From positions 434,001 through 498,000 of the forward strand of contig CANNCY010000001.1 in the NCBI GenBank assembly GCA_947503335.1: a DNA stretch of 64,000 nt, written 5' to 3'. The DNA comes from an uncultured Pseudomonadales bacterium. GTDB lineage: Bacteria; Pseudomonadota; Gammaproteobacteria; Pseudomonadales; CANNCY01. The notes under the pieces are model-generated. The model saw only the letters and a list, made by a program, of their open reading frames with translations, did not search any database and had not been told where the DNA came from. This document shows, piece after piece, positions 26,665 to 34,884 of this stretch. Position 1 is the first letter of the stretch; every line of letters begins with the position of its first letter. A program made the translations under genes and the position numbers.

Positions 26665-27078
26665 TTAATGCTGTGTCGATTCGCTTTCAGGTTGGCTTGA
26701 AGGGTCAATCTGTGACCAGGCTGTGGCTAGCTCGGTAAGCATACCCCTAACCTCGGCCACCTTTGCACTGTCATTGTTTTGATTGGCTTCAATAAGTGCC
26801 CAGGTCATATAATCGTATAGCGCATCTAAATTGCGAGTCATGTCGGGCGAGTGACTGTGATCGAGGCTTCCGCGTAAGCAGTCTAAGATCGCGATGACCT
26901 TATTAATATAGGTAGATCGCTGGTCTAAACGACTATGTTGAATTGCTTCTTCACTCAATAAAAGATTGTCATTGGCAGAAACAAATAACTTGTTGATAAG
27001 CTCGTAGGGCGATACATCAAATATTGTTGACTCTACATCTACCTGTTTGTACTGAGCAATTCCACTAGTTGGATACAT
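26665..27078 (-). CDS. fliS: FliS, flagellin export chaperone (displaced)
   Basis: This binds the C-terminal helix of flagellin and keeps it unpolymerised before export. The N-terminal IAQYKQVDVESTIFDVSPYELINKL, in which YKQV and the SPYELI block are typical, and the helical bundle with LDALYDYMTWALIEANQNND are FliS hallmarks. The length of 137 residues is normal. In Pseudomonas and most relatives fliS follows fliD; here it lies upstream of flagellin on the opposite strand, with the methyltransferase gene downstream. No promoter could be assigned with confidence. Confidence 0.88.
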   Translation of the reverse strand: MYPTSGIAQYKQVDVESTIFDVSPYELINKLFVSANDNLLLSEEAIQHSRLDQRSTYINKVIAILDCLRGSLDHSHSPDMTRNLDALYDYMTWALIEANQNNDSAKVAEVRGMLTELATAWSQIDPSSQPESESTQH

Positions 27079-27237
27079 CCTTACAGCTCCATATCTATAC
27101 CCTTAGTTTTGAGCGTAGACCCTTATTATTGCGTTTGCTTATTAAATTCTACCTCTTATCTGCTTCTAGCACGCTTTAGTCGTTGTGCAACAAAATATGC
27201 CCGTATTGCAGTGGTTATTTCTACGTATAAAAAAGAC

Positions 27238-27264
27238 TCAAGTTTTTCTTAAGGGGGTCGTTAA
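27238..27264 (+). promoter_or_regulatory. Sigma-28 promoter of flagellin gene
   Basis: TCAAGTTT, 11 bases, then GTCGTTAA fits the sigma-28 pattern TAAAGTTT-N11-GCCGATAA (13 of 16, with the TCAAG form common in pseudomonads). It leaves an untranslated leader of about 70 bases before the flagellin ATG. Confidence 0.8.
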
Positions 27265-27313
27265 CGGGGTTATGGAATTTTTAGGTCTGTAGTACCCAAA
27301 GTTGCATTAGGCA

Positions 27314-27328
27314 TAAACAAGTTGTTTA
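27314..27328 (+). repeat. Palindrome in the flagellin mRNA leader
   Basis: TAAACAAGTTGTTTA is a perfect 7-1-7 palindrome directly before the GGGAGAG ribosome binding site of fliC. It is AT-rich and would make only a weak hairpin; a protein-binding role is possible. Confidence 0.35.
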
Positions 27329-27343
27329 ACGGGAGAGAGAACC

Positions 27344-30300
27344 ATGCCTCAGATTATTAATACAAATATCGCCTCGCTTACTGCGCAGCGAAATTTGAAT
27401 TCATCGCAATCGGCGCAGCAAACTGCGCTACAGCGATTGTCTTCAGGTTTGCGCATTAACAGTGCGAAAGATGATGCGGCGGGTTTGGCAATTGCTACTC
27501 GCTTCGAGTCACAAACACGAGGTCTGACGGTTGCGATCAGAAACGCAAACGATGGTATCTCGTTAGCCCAAACAGCCGAAGGTGCACTGGGTTCAATGAG
27601 CGACGCGTTACAGCGTGTTCGTGAATTGGCACTACAGTCTGCCAACGGTACATACAGCGATGAACAGCGTACCGCGCTGAACGAAGAAGCCCAACAGCTA
27701 ATCGCAGAGATTCAGCGAACCGCAGAACAAACCAACTTTAACGGTCGCAACTTGCTTGATGGATCTTTCGAAACTAGCTTCCAGATTGGTGCCAACGTCG
27801 GCGAAACCATCGCGATCGAGATCGAGCAGGTAACTGCCGATAACCTAGGTGTTTCCTCTCTAGGCGGTGTGTCAGCCGTTGGTACAGACAATGCGTTAGG
27901 TAACGGTGACTTGATTATCAATGGTGTTGCTATTGGTATTTCAAGTGCTCAAGATGATGATGCTTCGACTGATAATGGTGCGGCTTCAGCAATTGCTAAA
28001 GCGGCAGCAATTAACCGTTTAGAAGCCGAAACGGGCGTTACCGCAAATGTGAACGTGAATACACTTGCCGGCTCGTCTATGGAAACGTCGGCATCAATTT
28101 CTAGCACTATTACGCTGAATGATGTTGAGATTGCTGTGGTTACTTCCAGTGACGCTGATGGCACCAGAGCAGCTATCGAAGCGGCGATTAATACTTACGC
28201 TGAGCAAACGGGCATTATGGCGGTGGATACCGGCACTGATGCCAATGGTGTTCAGCTAGTTGCCGAAGACGGCCGTAATATTGAAATTGCATTAGGTGCT
28301 GGGCTAACTGCTGAGAATACGGGCCTAGCTGCGAGCGGCACCTATGAGGGCGGTTATACCTTGATTGCCTCGGGCGATATTACAGAGATTACAGTTTCTG
28401 GTGGAGACGGTACAGGTAATGGTGATTTGGCTAACTCTGGCTTGGCTGCGGGTACTTATACGCCAGGTGTAGCTTCGGTAACATCGGTTGCACAATCACA
28501 AACTAGCCCACCGTCATTTAACGAAACAGGTGTATTCGGTACAACAATTAGCTCTACTGCCTATGCCGCTGAAAGCGTGACAGTGCAAGTAGGTGATGTA
28601 TCTAATACGGGTAGCGTTAGTTCTGCTGGTGAGTTAGCAGATCTCTTAAATGCTAACTCAAATATTGAAAATGCTGTTGCAACATCGTCGTTTCAAATCA
28701 CATCAAGCGCGTGGGCAAGTGCTACGGCGGGCACCTATACAATCGCTGGTGTTGACGTTACTAACAACGCCACCTTTGCAGATGCTGCTGCAGCCGTTGT
28801 AGCAGGGATCGCCAATGGTACGGCCAGCTATGATGCTGGTACTGGCGTATTATCTATTGACCTTGATGACGGCGCAAACTTGGCGATCGCTAATGGTGCA
28901 ACTACCGGTGGCGCAGCAACATTATCTGTATCTGTCGTCGACGAGACAGGAAGTGTCGTTTCTACGTCGGCATACTCGTCTACTACTAACGGCGGCGAGC
29001 AAGCGACAGCGTACGGCGTGGTCAGTGACTATGTAGTAACTGATAACACAATCGATGAAGTTGTCTTTGCAAGTGATGATGTAAACATGCTCGGATCGAC
29101 GCTTGAATCAATTGACGTTGATGGCGTTGATATAGCACTAGAAGATGGTGACCTTGTGATTAACGGTGTATCAGTTGCAGCTTCTCAAGCATCTTCTGAC
29201 ACCGCATCTTACGCGGGAGCCTATACAAGCGAGCGCGCAGCTTCAGGCATTGCGATTGCAGCAGCCATAAACAGTGTATCTGACTCGTCTGGTGTAACAG
29301 CCACGGTAAACGCTACTGAATTAGTGGGTGGTGATACTACTCAAGTAGGGGCAGCGGTCGCAACAGCCGCGGGTTATACCGCTGGCGATACAGGTAACCT
29401 CTATATTAACGGTGTAACAGTAGGCTCTTTGACGCTGCAGGACGATGGCACTGGTGCAATCGACTATGAAGGTTCAAGATTAGCTACCATCAGTGCAATT
29501 AACGAAGTGTCTGGTCAGACAGGCGTGGTTGCATCCGATAACGGTGTATCGATTACCCTGACTGCAGCAGATGGTCGAAATATTTCAGTAGCTATCGACA
29601 ATAATTCTGATCTTAATGACGACGGTTCGGTAAATGGCACAACCTCTAATCAAGGCTTTGGCGCTGCGATAGGCTTGTCAGCAGATGTTGGAGGTATAGG
29701 CGAAGCCGACCTTAGCGCGGCAACTATTCTTGCCGGTAACGGCCCCACAGTAGATTTGTCGTCATTAGCGAATGATGTGTTCGGTACAGTGACAGGCGCG
29801 GCAGCGCTAGCGGGTGATAACGTTACTGTTCGAGTAGGTAGTGAAGTAACAGCCGGTTCTACAGTGGCGAGCGCAGGTGATTTCGCAGATGAACTAAATG
29901 CAAATGCCAATATCAGCGGAGCCGTAGCTGTATCAAACTTCAGATTAACTGTAACGGCCTCTGTTGCAGGCGCTACTGACACCGGTACGTTTGGTGACAT
30001 CGACGCGTCAACGGGTAACGACGTTCTAACGATTAGTTCAACAGACAATGCAACGACAGCCTCTGAAATAGCGGCATGGATAACGGCAAATAGCTCTACG
30101 CTCACAGCAACCTATACCGCAGGAAACGATTACGTCGACATCACCGTCGCAGACGGTGGTAACTTGGCGGTTGTTGGCCTGGGAACGGGCGCGACAGCTA
30201 ACGCGTTTAGTCTTCAAGCCTATAACAGTGATTTCTCTGCTTCGGTTGGATCTGCTACCGCGTCTGGTGCCTTGTCTACCGATAGAACGATGACTGCATA

Positions 30301-30934
30301 TGGTTATGTAGATGACTCAAATCTCGTCGTAACCCAAGAGGGCGAAGATGTAGAAATCACTAACGCAGATGGTGATACATCGTTGGTAGATACAGCCAGT
30401 GGTTCAGGTACAGGTGATACTGATACTTTGACAACCACCGGTTCGTTTGCGACACCTTCGGCTACCGAGGCAGCCACCAACCGTACATATGAAACCATGT
30501 ACTCAACAGTTACGCTAGACGCAGCTGATGAGATCGTCATCACTGGTTCAACCAATGGTACTACCGGTGTAACCGATACGGGCTTCGAAGTGGGCGAGTA
30601 TGGCGGTGCGGCTTCGGGTCAGTTCATTGAAGATATGGATATCTCGACCGAGGCAGGTGCCAACGATGCCATTATCGCAATCGATAACGCGTTGAATACC
30701 ATCTCGAACGTACGGGCAACCCTGGGTGCTATTCAGAACCGCTTTGAGTCAACCATTAGTAACCTATCGATTACTAACGAAAACCTCACAGCGGCGAGTT
30801 CTCGAATCACTGATGCCGACTTTGCAGCCGAGACAGCCGAGCTGTCTAAGGCGCAGGTGCTGCAGCAGGCCGGTATCTCGATCTTGAGTCAGGCCAATGC
30901 GTTGCCTCAGCAGGTACTTCAGCTACTTCAGTAA
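27344..30934 (+). CDS. fliC: Giant flagellin (1196 aa) with duplicated central region
   Basis: This is the filament subunit. The N-terminal D0/D1 part (residues 1-170, [37 protein letters not shown]) and the C-terminal part (1100-1196, [20 protein letters not shown]) are typical. The central region is about 900 residues, against roughly 100-300 in common flagellins. It contains two related units offset by about 415-430 residues. Matching landmarks are GDLIINGV (188) and GDLVINGV (602); GVTANVN (231) and GVTATVN (650); DGRNIEIAL (309) and DGRNISVAI (743); [17 protein letters not shown] (425) and [17 protein letters not shown] (841); and TAYGVV (555) and TAYGYV (984). The protein has only three Lys and is acidic. 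Giant flagellins are known in a few marine gammaproteobacteria and form thick filaments. Expression is driven by a sigma-28 promoter. Confidence 0.96.
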   Translation: MPQIINTNIASLTAQRNLNSSQSAQQTALQRLSSGLRINSAKDDAAGLAIATRFESQTRGLTVAIRNANDGISLAQTAEGALGSMSDALQRVRELALQSANGTYSDEQRTALNEEAQQLIAEIQRTAEQTNFNGRNLLDGSFETSFQIGANVGETIAIEIEQVTADNLGVSSLGGVSAVGTDNALGNGDLIINGVAIGISSAQDDDASTDNGAASAIAKAAAINRLEAETGVTANVNVNTLAGSSMETSASISSTITLNDVEIAVVTSSDADGTRAAIEAAINTYAEQTGIMAVDTGTDANGVQLVAEDGRNIEIALGAGLTAENTGLAASGTYEGGYTLIASGDITEITVSGGDGTGNGDLANSGLAAGTYTPGVASVTSVAQSQTSPPSFNETGVFGTTISSTAYAAESVTVQVGDVSNTGSVSSAGELADLLNANSNIENAVATSSFQITSSAWASATAGTYTIAGVDVTNNATFADAAAAVVAGIANGTASYDAGTGVLSIDLDDGANLAIANGATTGGAATLSVSVVDETGSVVSTSAYSSTTNGGEQATAYGVVSDYVVTDNTIDEVVFASDDVNMLGSTLESIDVDGVDIALEDGDLVINGVSVAASQASSDTASYAGAYTSERAASGIAIAAAINSVSDSSGVTATVNATELVGGDTTQVGAAVATAAGYTAGDTGNLYINGVTVGSLTLQDDGTGAIDYEGSRLATISAINEVSGQTGVVASDNGVSITLTAADGRNISVAIDNNSDLNDDGSVNGTTSNQGFGAAIGLSADVGGIGEADLSAATILAGNGPTVDLSSLANDVFGTVTGAAALAGDNVTVRVGSEVTAGSTVASAGDFADELNANANISGAVAVSNFRLTVTASVAGATDTGTFGDIDASTGNDVLTISSTDNATTASEIAAWITANSSTLTATYTAGNDYVDITVADGGNLAVVGLGTGATANAFSLQAYNSDFSASVGSATASGALSTDRTMTAYGYVDDSNLVVTQEGEDVEITNADGDTSLVDTASGSGTGDTDTLTTTGSFATPSATEAATNRTYETMYSTVTLDAADEIVITGSTNGTTGVTDTGFEVGEYGGAASGQFIEDMDISTEAGANDAIIAIDNALNTISNVRATLGAIQNRFESTISNLSITNENLTAASSRITDADFAAETAELSKAQVLQQAGISILSQANALPQQVLQLLQ

Positions 30935-30946
30935 CTTAATCAAAAG

Positions 30947-30970
30947 GGGCGAGTTTAGCTCGCCCTAGTT
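30947..30970 (+). terminator. Hairpin after flagellin
   Basis: GGGCGAG-TTTAG-CTCGCCC makes a perfect 7-base-pair GC-rich stem 12 bases after the flagellin stop, followed by TAGTTT. The short U-tract suggests partial termination, which would give much flagellin mRNA and less flaG-fliD read-through. Confidence 0.6.
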
Positions 30971-31004
30971 TACTGAACCAAGTTACTAAGCAGTAGGAAA
31001 TACC

Positions 31005-31205
31005 ATGTTCGAGTCAGATAAGCGAAAACCAATTGAGAGGGATCTTTGCTTTGACTGGCAGCCTAATTCGCAACAGGCGTCGATCTCGGTAATCGATAGT
31101 CAGACAAGGCAATTGGTACATATCGAAACTCGCCAGCTCACGATAGAGATGGCACGAAAGTTGAAGGAGATGGAACCTCATAGTCTATTCGGGCTAACGC
31201 CCTAA
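31005..31205 (+). CDS. flaG: Short FlaG-like protein
   Basis: This 66-residue protein sits exactly where flaG lies, between flagellin and fliD. FlaG proteins, usually 110-150 residues, influence filament length. The segment FDWQPNSQQASISVIDSQTR with QLVHIETRQLTIEMARKL follows the FlaG core pattern (beta strand, V-I-D-x-x-T, then a helix), although the usual IP before the helix is replaced by ET. The disordered N-terminal half of FlaG is missing. An AGGA lies seven bases before the ATG. The assignment rests on place and a weak core match. Confidence 0.6.
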   Translation: MFESDKRKPIERDLCFDWQPNSQQASISVIDSQTRQLVHIETRQLTIEMARKLKEMEPHSLFGLTP

Positions 31206-31216
31206 GGTAGTCGACC

Positions 31217-34200
31217 ATGACCGAGGTAAGATCGTTAGGCATAGGATCAGGCGTATTAAGTGCTGATCTTGTTGATCAGCTAATCGCTGCAGAGCGAGAA
31301 GCGTCTGATATTCGCCTAGATCAAAAACAAGCGGTGGTCGAAGCCAAAATATCTGCTTTGGCAGATATCGGCTCGCTAGTAGCCGAACTAGAAAGCGCCG
31401 CTCGCTCTGTGAGTGGCGTTTCTTCTTTAAACGCCAAGGTGGCGTCATCAAGTAATGAATCTGCTATTACTGCAACTGCGTCAAGCTTGTCTAGCCAAGG
31501 CAGTTGGATGGTCGATGTAAACGCCCTAGCTCAAAGCCAGTCGATTGCCTCGCAGTCGTACGATTCGGGTGATGCTACCATCGGTACTGGCACGCTCAGG
31601 TTCAATTTTGGGTCTCTAGATTACACCGCTAACACAACATTCGATTTTACCGCCGACCCTGAACAGTCGGGTTACGAAATATCAATCGATGCTAGCAATA
31701 ACAGCCTATCGGGCATCGCGAATACTATTAATCAAGCCAACATTGGTATTAACGCATCGGTGATTGATACGGGCGATGGTGTACGTTTAGTGATGGCGAG
31801 TACAGAAACCGGTGAGCAAAAGGCCTTTACGTTATCGGTTACCTCGTCAGATGACGACTTAAATGCCTTGGCTTTTAACGAAACACGTTTCAATGATGAA
31901 GGCCTTAATACCGAATTATTACAGACGGCCTCGAGTGCTGAATTGACTGTAAACGGATTGGCAGTAAAACGAGATTCAAATCTGATCATTGATGTCATCG
32001 ATGGCTTAACACTCAATCTTAAGGAAACGACCACCTCGGCGGTTAATTTAACTGTCGAAACTGATGTCAGTACTATTTCAGAACGTATTCAATCTTTTGT
32101 TGAGTCATACAATGGATTGCGTGAAGGCTTAAATGTAGTCACTGATTACGACTCTGATACTAATCAGGGCAGCGTCTTTAGTGGCGATTCTACAATGCGA
32201 TTGTTAGAAGATCGTTTGCGACAGTTACTCAATCAAAGCTTGGGTTTATTAACCAACGGAAGTTTTAGTAGCCTTACCGAAATCGGTATTCAGATCAATG
32301 ACTGGGAGTCTGGTTTACTGTCTTTTAATCAGTCTACTTTTGAGTCAATGCTATCACTTTATCCTGACGATATTGATGCGTTATTTGGTAGTGATGGTCG
32401 AACTAGTAGTGACGACATTACTTTTTTGAGCGCACCGTCAACCGTAACGCCCGGTAGTTACGAAGTAGTAATCACACAGGCGGCAACATCGGCTGTTTAC
32501 GAAGGGCGTTCGACCGGCACATCAACTTTTACTATTTCTGATACAAACGATGAGATTACGGTAAATGTAGATGGGCGAAGCTCGGGCGCATTACGTCTTA
32601 CGCAGGGAACTTACACCGGAGCAGAGTTGGCCTCAGAGCTCGCCAATCGCATTAATGCGTCAACCTTGATTACATCCTCGGTATCGGTTCAGTTTGATGA
32701 CACAAATCAAAACTTTATATTTACGTCAGGTTCAAAGGGTATCTTATCGAGTATCGAAATTGCCTCGGCCGACGCAGGAATGGCTAATTCTCTAGGGCTA
32801 GTGCCTAAAGATCTTGGGGGCTTTGTAACCGATAATGTTACTGATTTGGCTATTGATGATGCTCTGGATACTGCGATAGTGATCGACGATTCAAATGATG
32901 AAATTGGTATCACCGTGGGCGATACAGCCACGACAGTGACACTAGGCCAGGGTACCTATAATACATTGAGCGAAGTAGCTGCAGCAGTGCAATCCGCATT
33001 CTCAGGTAATACTGATTTGGTTGGCGCCGGTGTCAGCACTACGGTATCGGGCAGCGCGTCAACCACGGCCAGTACCCTCAGCTTTGAGTTGTCGCAACTA
33101 GGTTCGCCGACCAGTTGGCAGGTAAATTCGCTCGAGGGTGACATAGGTACACTGTTGGGCTTATCAGGTGGCGGATACAACGGTGAAGCGAGCGAGGCAC
33201 TGTCTGTTACCTCAACTCTGCTAACCAGCTTAACGGGGTCACTCGACTTTGTACTCTCAGTTGACGGCACCGATAGTGACCCGCTAAGCATCGCCGTTGC
33301 AGGTACCGATGCCGATCAGATTGCGCTCGATATTCAAACTGCGATTAATGCTGATGCCAATCTATTGGCAGCCACCACAGAAGCAGTAGCTCAATCAACT
33401 TTTACCTTTGGGGCGAGTGCGCACGACTTTACCACCGAGCCCCGCGAGTTCACTTTGAAGTATGGCGGCACTGATTATCAGATTGTTATCAACAGCGATG
33501 CTGTTGTCGACACCGGTACCCCAGAGGTTGATGACGTGGCCGAGATTCAAGCGGCGGTAGATGCCGCCCTGGGTGGCGGCATATTGACCGTCGGCGACAA
33601 CGGCGGTGCCATCGCAATATCGACGGTAGCGACCGGATCTTCAGCAACCTTTGAGTTGGTGGCCGATGGCGGCACAGTAACCACCGCTAATGGTGCAACG
33701 GGAGCTTTTGCATCGGGTGCCGACTTTAGCGGTGCTAATGCAGATAGCATCACAATCAACTATGCCGACACCAGTATTGAAGTATTGCTGGGCGAGTCGG
33801 CAGTTGACTATGTATCTGGGGGAGGTTTAGCGGCGAGTGGTTTTACCAATGACGCTGACGTACAAGCCTACATTCAGCAACAACTTGATTATGCCCTTGA
33901 GCAAGCGGGGTTAGATGCGGGCGATATTCAACTTAATTTAGACGGTAGTAACCTTAACTTTGAGTCAAAAAGTGTACGTGGTATTAGCAATAGTTTTAGC
34001 CATGGTGTAAACGCCGAGATTAGTATTGTTGGTAAAATCGATACCTTTAATGTTCTGGCCGCTGAAGCTGATTATACCGGCGGCACCGTAGGCTTAGGGT
34101 ATGCAACGGGTAGCTATCGCGGTACTGACGCCAGTGGTGTAACAGTGACCTTTGAGGGCGACGACCAAGGTGGGCGCTTTATTGTTGAGGGCAATGGATA

Positions 34201-34708
34201 TCAAGCCTATAGCATCTCTGCATTGTCTGCATTTGGATCAGCGCAGTTAGGATTTTCAGAGGGAGCCCAATCTACTGCTACACATTTAGGAACAAACGTA
34301 GCAGGCACAATTGGGGGCGAGCAAGCCTCTGGATCGGGCTCAATTCTTACTGGTCTTACAGGTAACGTTGAAGGTCTTCGTATTTCTTCGAGTGCAGAAA
34401 CGGCTGGCGTAGCAGGGCGAGTTACATGGATTACCGGTATCGCTAAACAGATCGCAGATTTTATAGATGGGTTCACCGCGGTTGGATCTGGATTAAATGT
34501 AAAGACACAACGATTAGACTCGCAATTGGCTGAAATCAACGAAGAGCGCGAGGAGCTTGATATACGCATGGCAGCGCGCGAGGCATTAATGGTTGCCCAG
34601 TTTACCTATGCTGATTCGTTGGTTGCCACTATTAATACAACATCTGACTTTCTTAGTAGACAGCTCAACATTCTTGAGGCAATCGTGACGCCTCGCAAAG
34701 ATAGTTAA
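31217..34708 (+). CDS. fliD: FliD, giant filament cap protein (1163 aa)
   Basis: This is the cap that folds flagellin at the filament tip. The N-terminal LGIGSGVLSADLVDQLIAAE and the C-terminal region (EGLRISSS at 1052, then a long helix with KTQRLDSQLAEINEEREELD) are typical. FliD is usually 400-500 residues (pseudomonads about 470), so this one is more than doubled. The extra part lies around residues 400-950 and is made of repeated beta modules. The clearest are 436-503 (FTISDTNDEITVNVDG, then LTQGTYTGAELASELANRIN) and 553-620 (AIVIDDSNDEIGITVGDTA, then LGQGTYNTLSEVAAAVQ). FlgE residues 223-290 carry the same kind of module. Size matching with giant flagellin is likely; that is inference. 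Confidence 0.95.
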   Translation: MTEVRSLGIGSGVLSADLVDQLIAAEREASDIRLDQKQAVVEAKISALADIGSLVAELESAARSVSGVSSLNAKVASSSNESAITATASSLSSQGSWMVDVNALAQSQSIASQSYDSGDATIGTGTLRFNFGSLDYTANTTFDFTADPEQSGYEISIDASNNSLSGIANTINQANIGINASVIDTGDGVRLVMASTETGEQKAFTLSVTSSDDDLNALAFNETRFNDEGLNTELLQTASSAELTVNGLAVKRDSNLIIDVIDGLTLNLKETTTSAVNLTVETDVSTISERIQSFVESYNGLREGLNVVTDYDSDTNQGSVFSGDSTMRLLEDRLRQLLNQSLGLLTNGSFSSLTEIGIQINDWESGLLSFNQSTFESMLSLYPDDIDALFGSDGRTSSDDITFLSAPSTVTPGSYEVVITQAATSAVYEGRSTGTSTFTISDTNDEITVNVDGRSSGALRLTQGTYTGAELASELANRINASTLITSSVSVQFDDTNQNFIFTSGSKGILSSIEIASADAGMANSLGLVPKDLGGFVTDNVTDLAIDDALDTAIVIDDSNDEIGITVGDTATTVTLGQGTYNTLSEVAAAVQSAFSGNTDLVGAGVSTTVSGSASTTASTLSFELSQLGSPTSWQVNSLEGDIGTLLGLSGGGYNGEASEALSVTSTLLTSLTGSLDFVLSVDGTDSDPLSIAVAGTDADQIALDIQTAINADANLLAATTEAVAQSTFTFGASAHDFTTEPREFTLKYGGTDYQIVINSDAVVDTGTPEVDDVAEIQAAVDAALGGGILTVGDNGGAIAISTVATGSSATFELVADGGTVTTANGATGAFASGADFSGANADSITINYADTSIEVLLGESAVDYVSGGGLAASGFTNDADVQAYIQQQLDYALEQAGLDAGDIQLNLDGSNLNFESKSVRGISNSFSHGVNAEISIVGKIDTFNVLAAEADYTGGTVGLGYATGSYRGTDASGVTVTFEGDDQGGRFIVEGNGYQAYSISALSAFGSAQLGFSEGAQSTATHLGTNVAGTIGGEQASGSGSILTGLTGNVEGLRISSSAETAGVAGRVTWITGIAKQIADFIDGFTAVGSGLNVKTQRLDSQLAEINEEREELDIRMAAREALMVAQFTYADSLVATINTTSDFLSRQLNILEAIVTPRKDS

Positions 34709-34776
34709 TCCCCTAAATAGCCTGTAATCCTGCTTTGTAAAAAGTAAATCATCACAGCCTTTTTTCAGTCACTTAT

Positions 34777-34805
34777 TTGACCAAACGCCATTCGCTTACT
34801 TTAAT
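34777..34805 (+). promoter_or_regulatory. Sigma-70 promoter of fleQ
   Basis: TTGACC, 17 bases, then TTTAAT matches the housekeeping consensus at five of six positions in each box with ideal spacing. The transcript would start near 34812, giving a leader of about 70 bases before fleQ. This fits a flagellar master regulator at the top of the cascade. Confidence 0.6.
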
Positions 34806-34807
34806 CA

Positions 34808-34831
34808 TTGTCATAGTCAATGGAATGACAA
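34808..34831. promoter_or_regulatory. Dyad at the fleQ transcription start
   Basis: TTGTCAT, 10 bases, then ATGACAA is a perfect 7-base dyad positioned over the predicted fleQ start site. That is a classic place for a repressor operator, perhaps for autoregulation. The sequence does not fit the CRP/Vfr consensus (TGTGA-N6-TCACA). Confidence 0.45.
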
Positions 34832-34884
34832 CTCATTAATTACGTTACGCATTTTTGCGTGATCCTGTCATGTAGGTGAGTAGT

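Noticed and set aside
29650-30105. Antisense open frame of 151 codons inside flagellin, and similar antisense frames in fliD and flgE
   Set aside because: They are complements of Ser-, Thr- and Ala-rich coding sequence, have no ribosome sites or recognisable domains, and lie fully inside clear genes.
27900-30600. Repeated structure as a possible CRISPR or DNA-level tandem repeat
   Set aside because: The repetition is at protein level with diverged DNA and lies in one intact reading frame.
12625-34708. Giant FlgE, FlgK and FliD as phage tail or adhesin genes
   Set aside because: Both termini of each protein are typical flagellar axial domains and the genes stand in the standard flagellar order.
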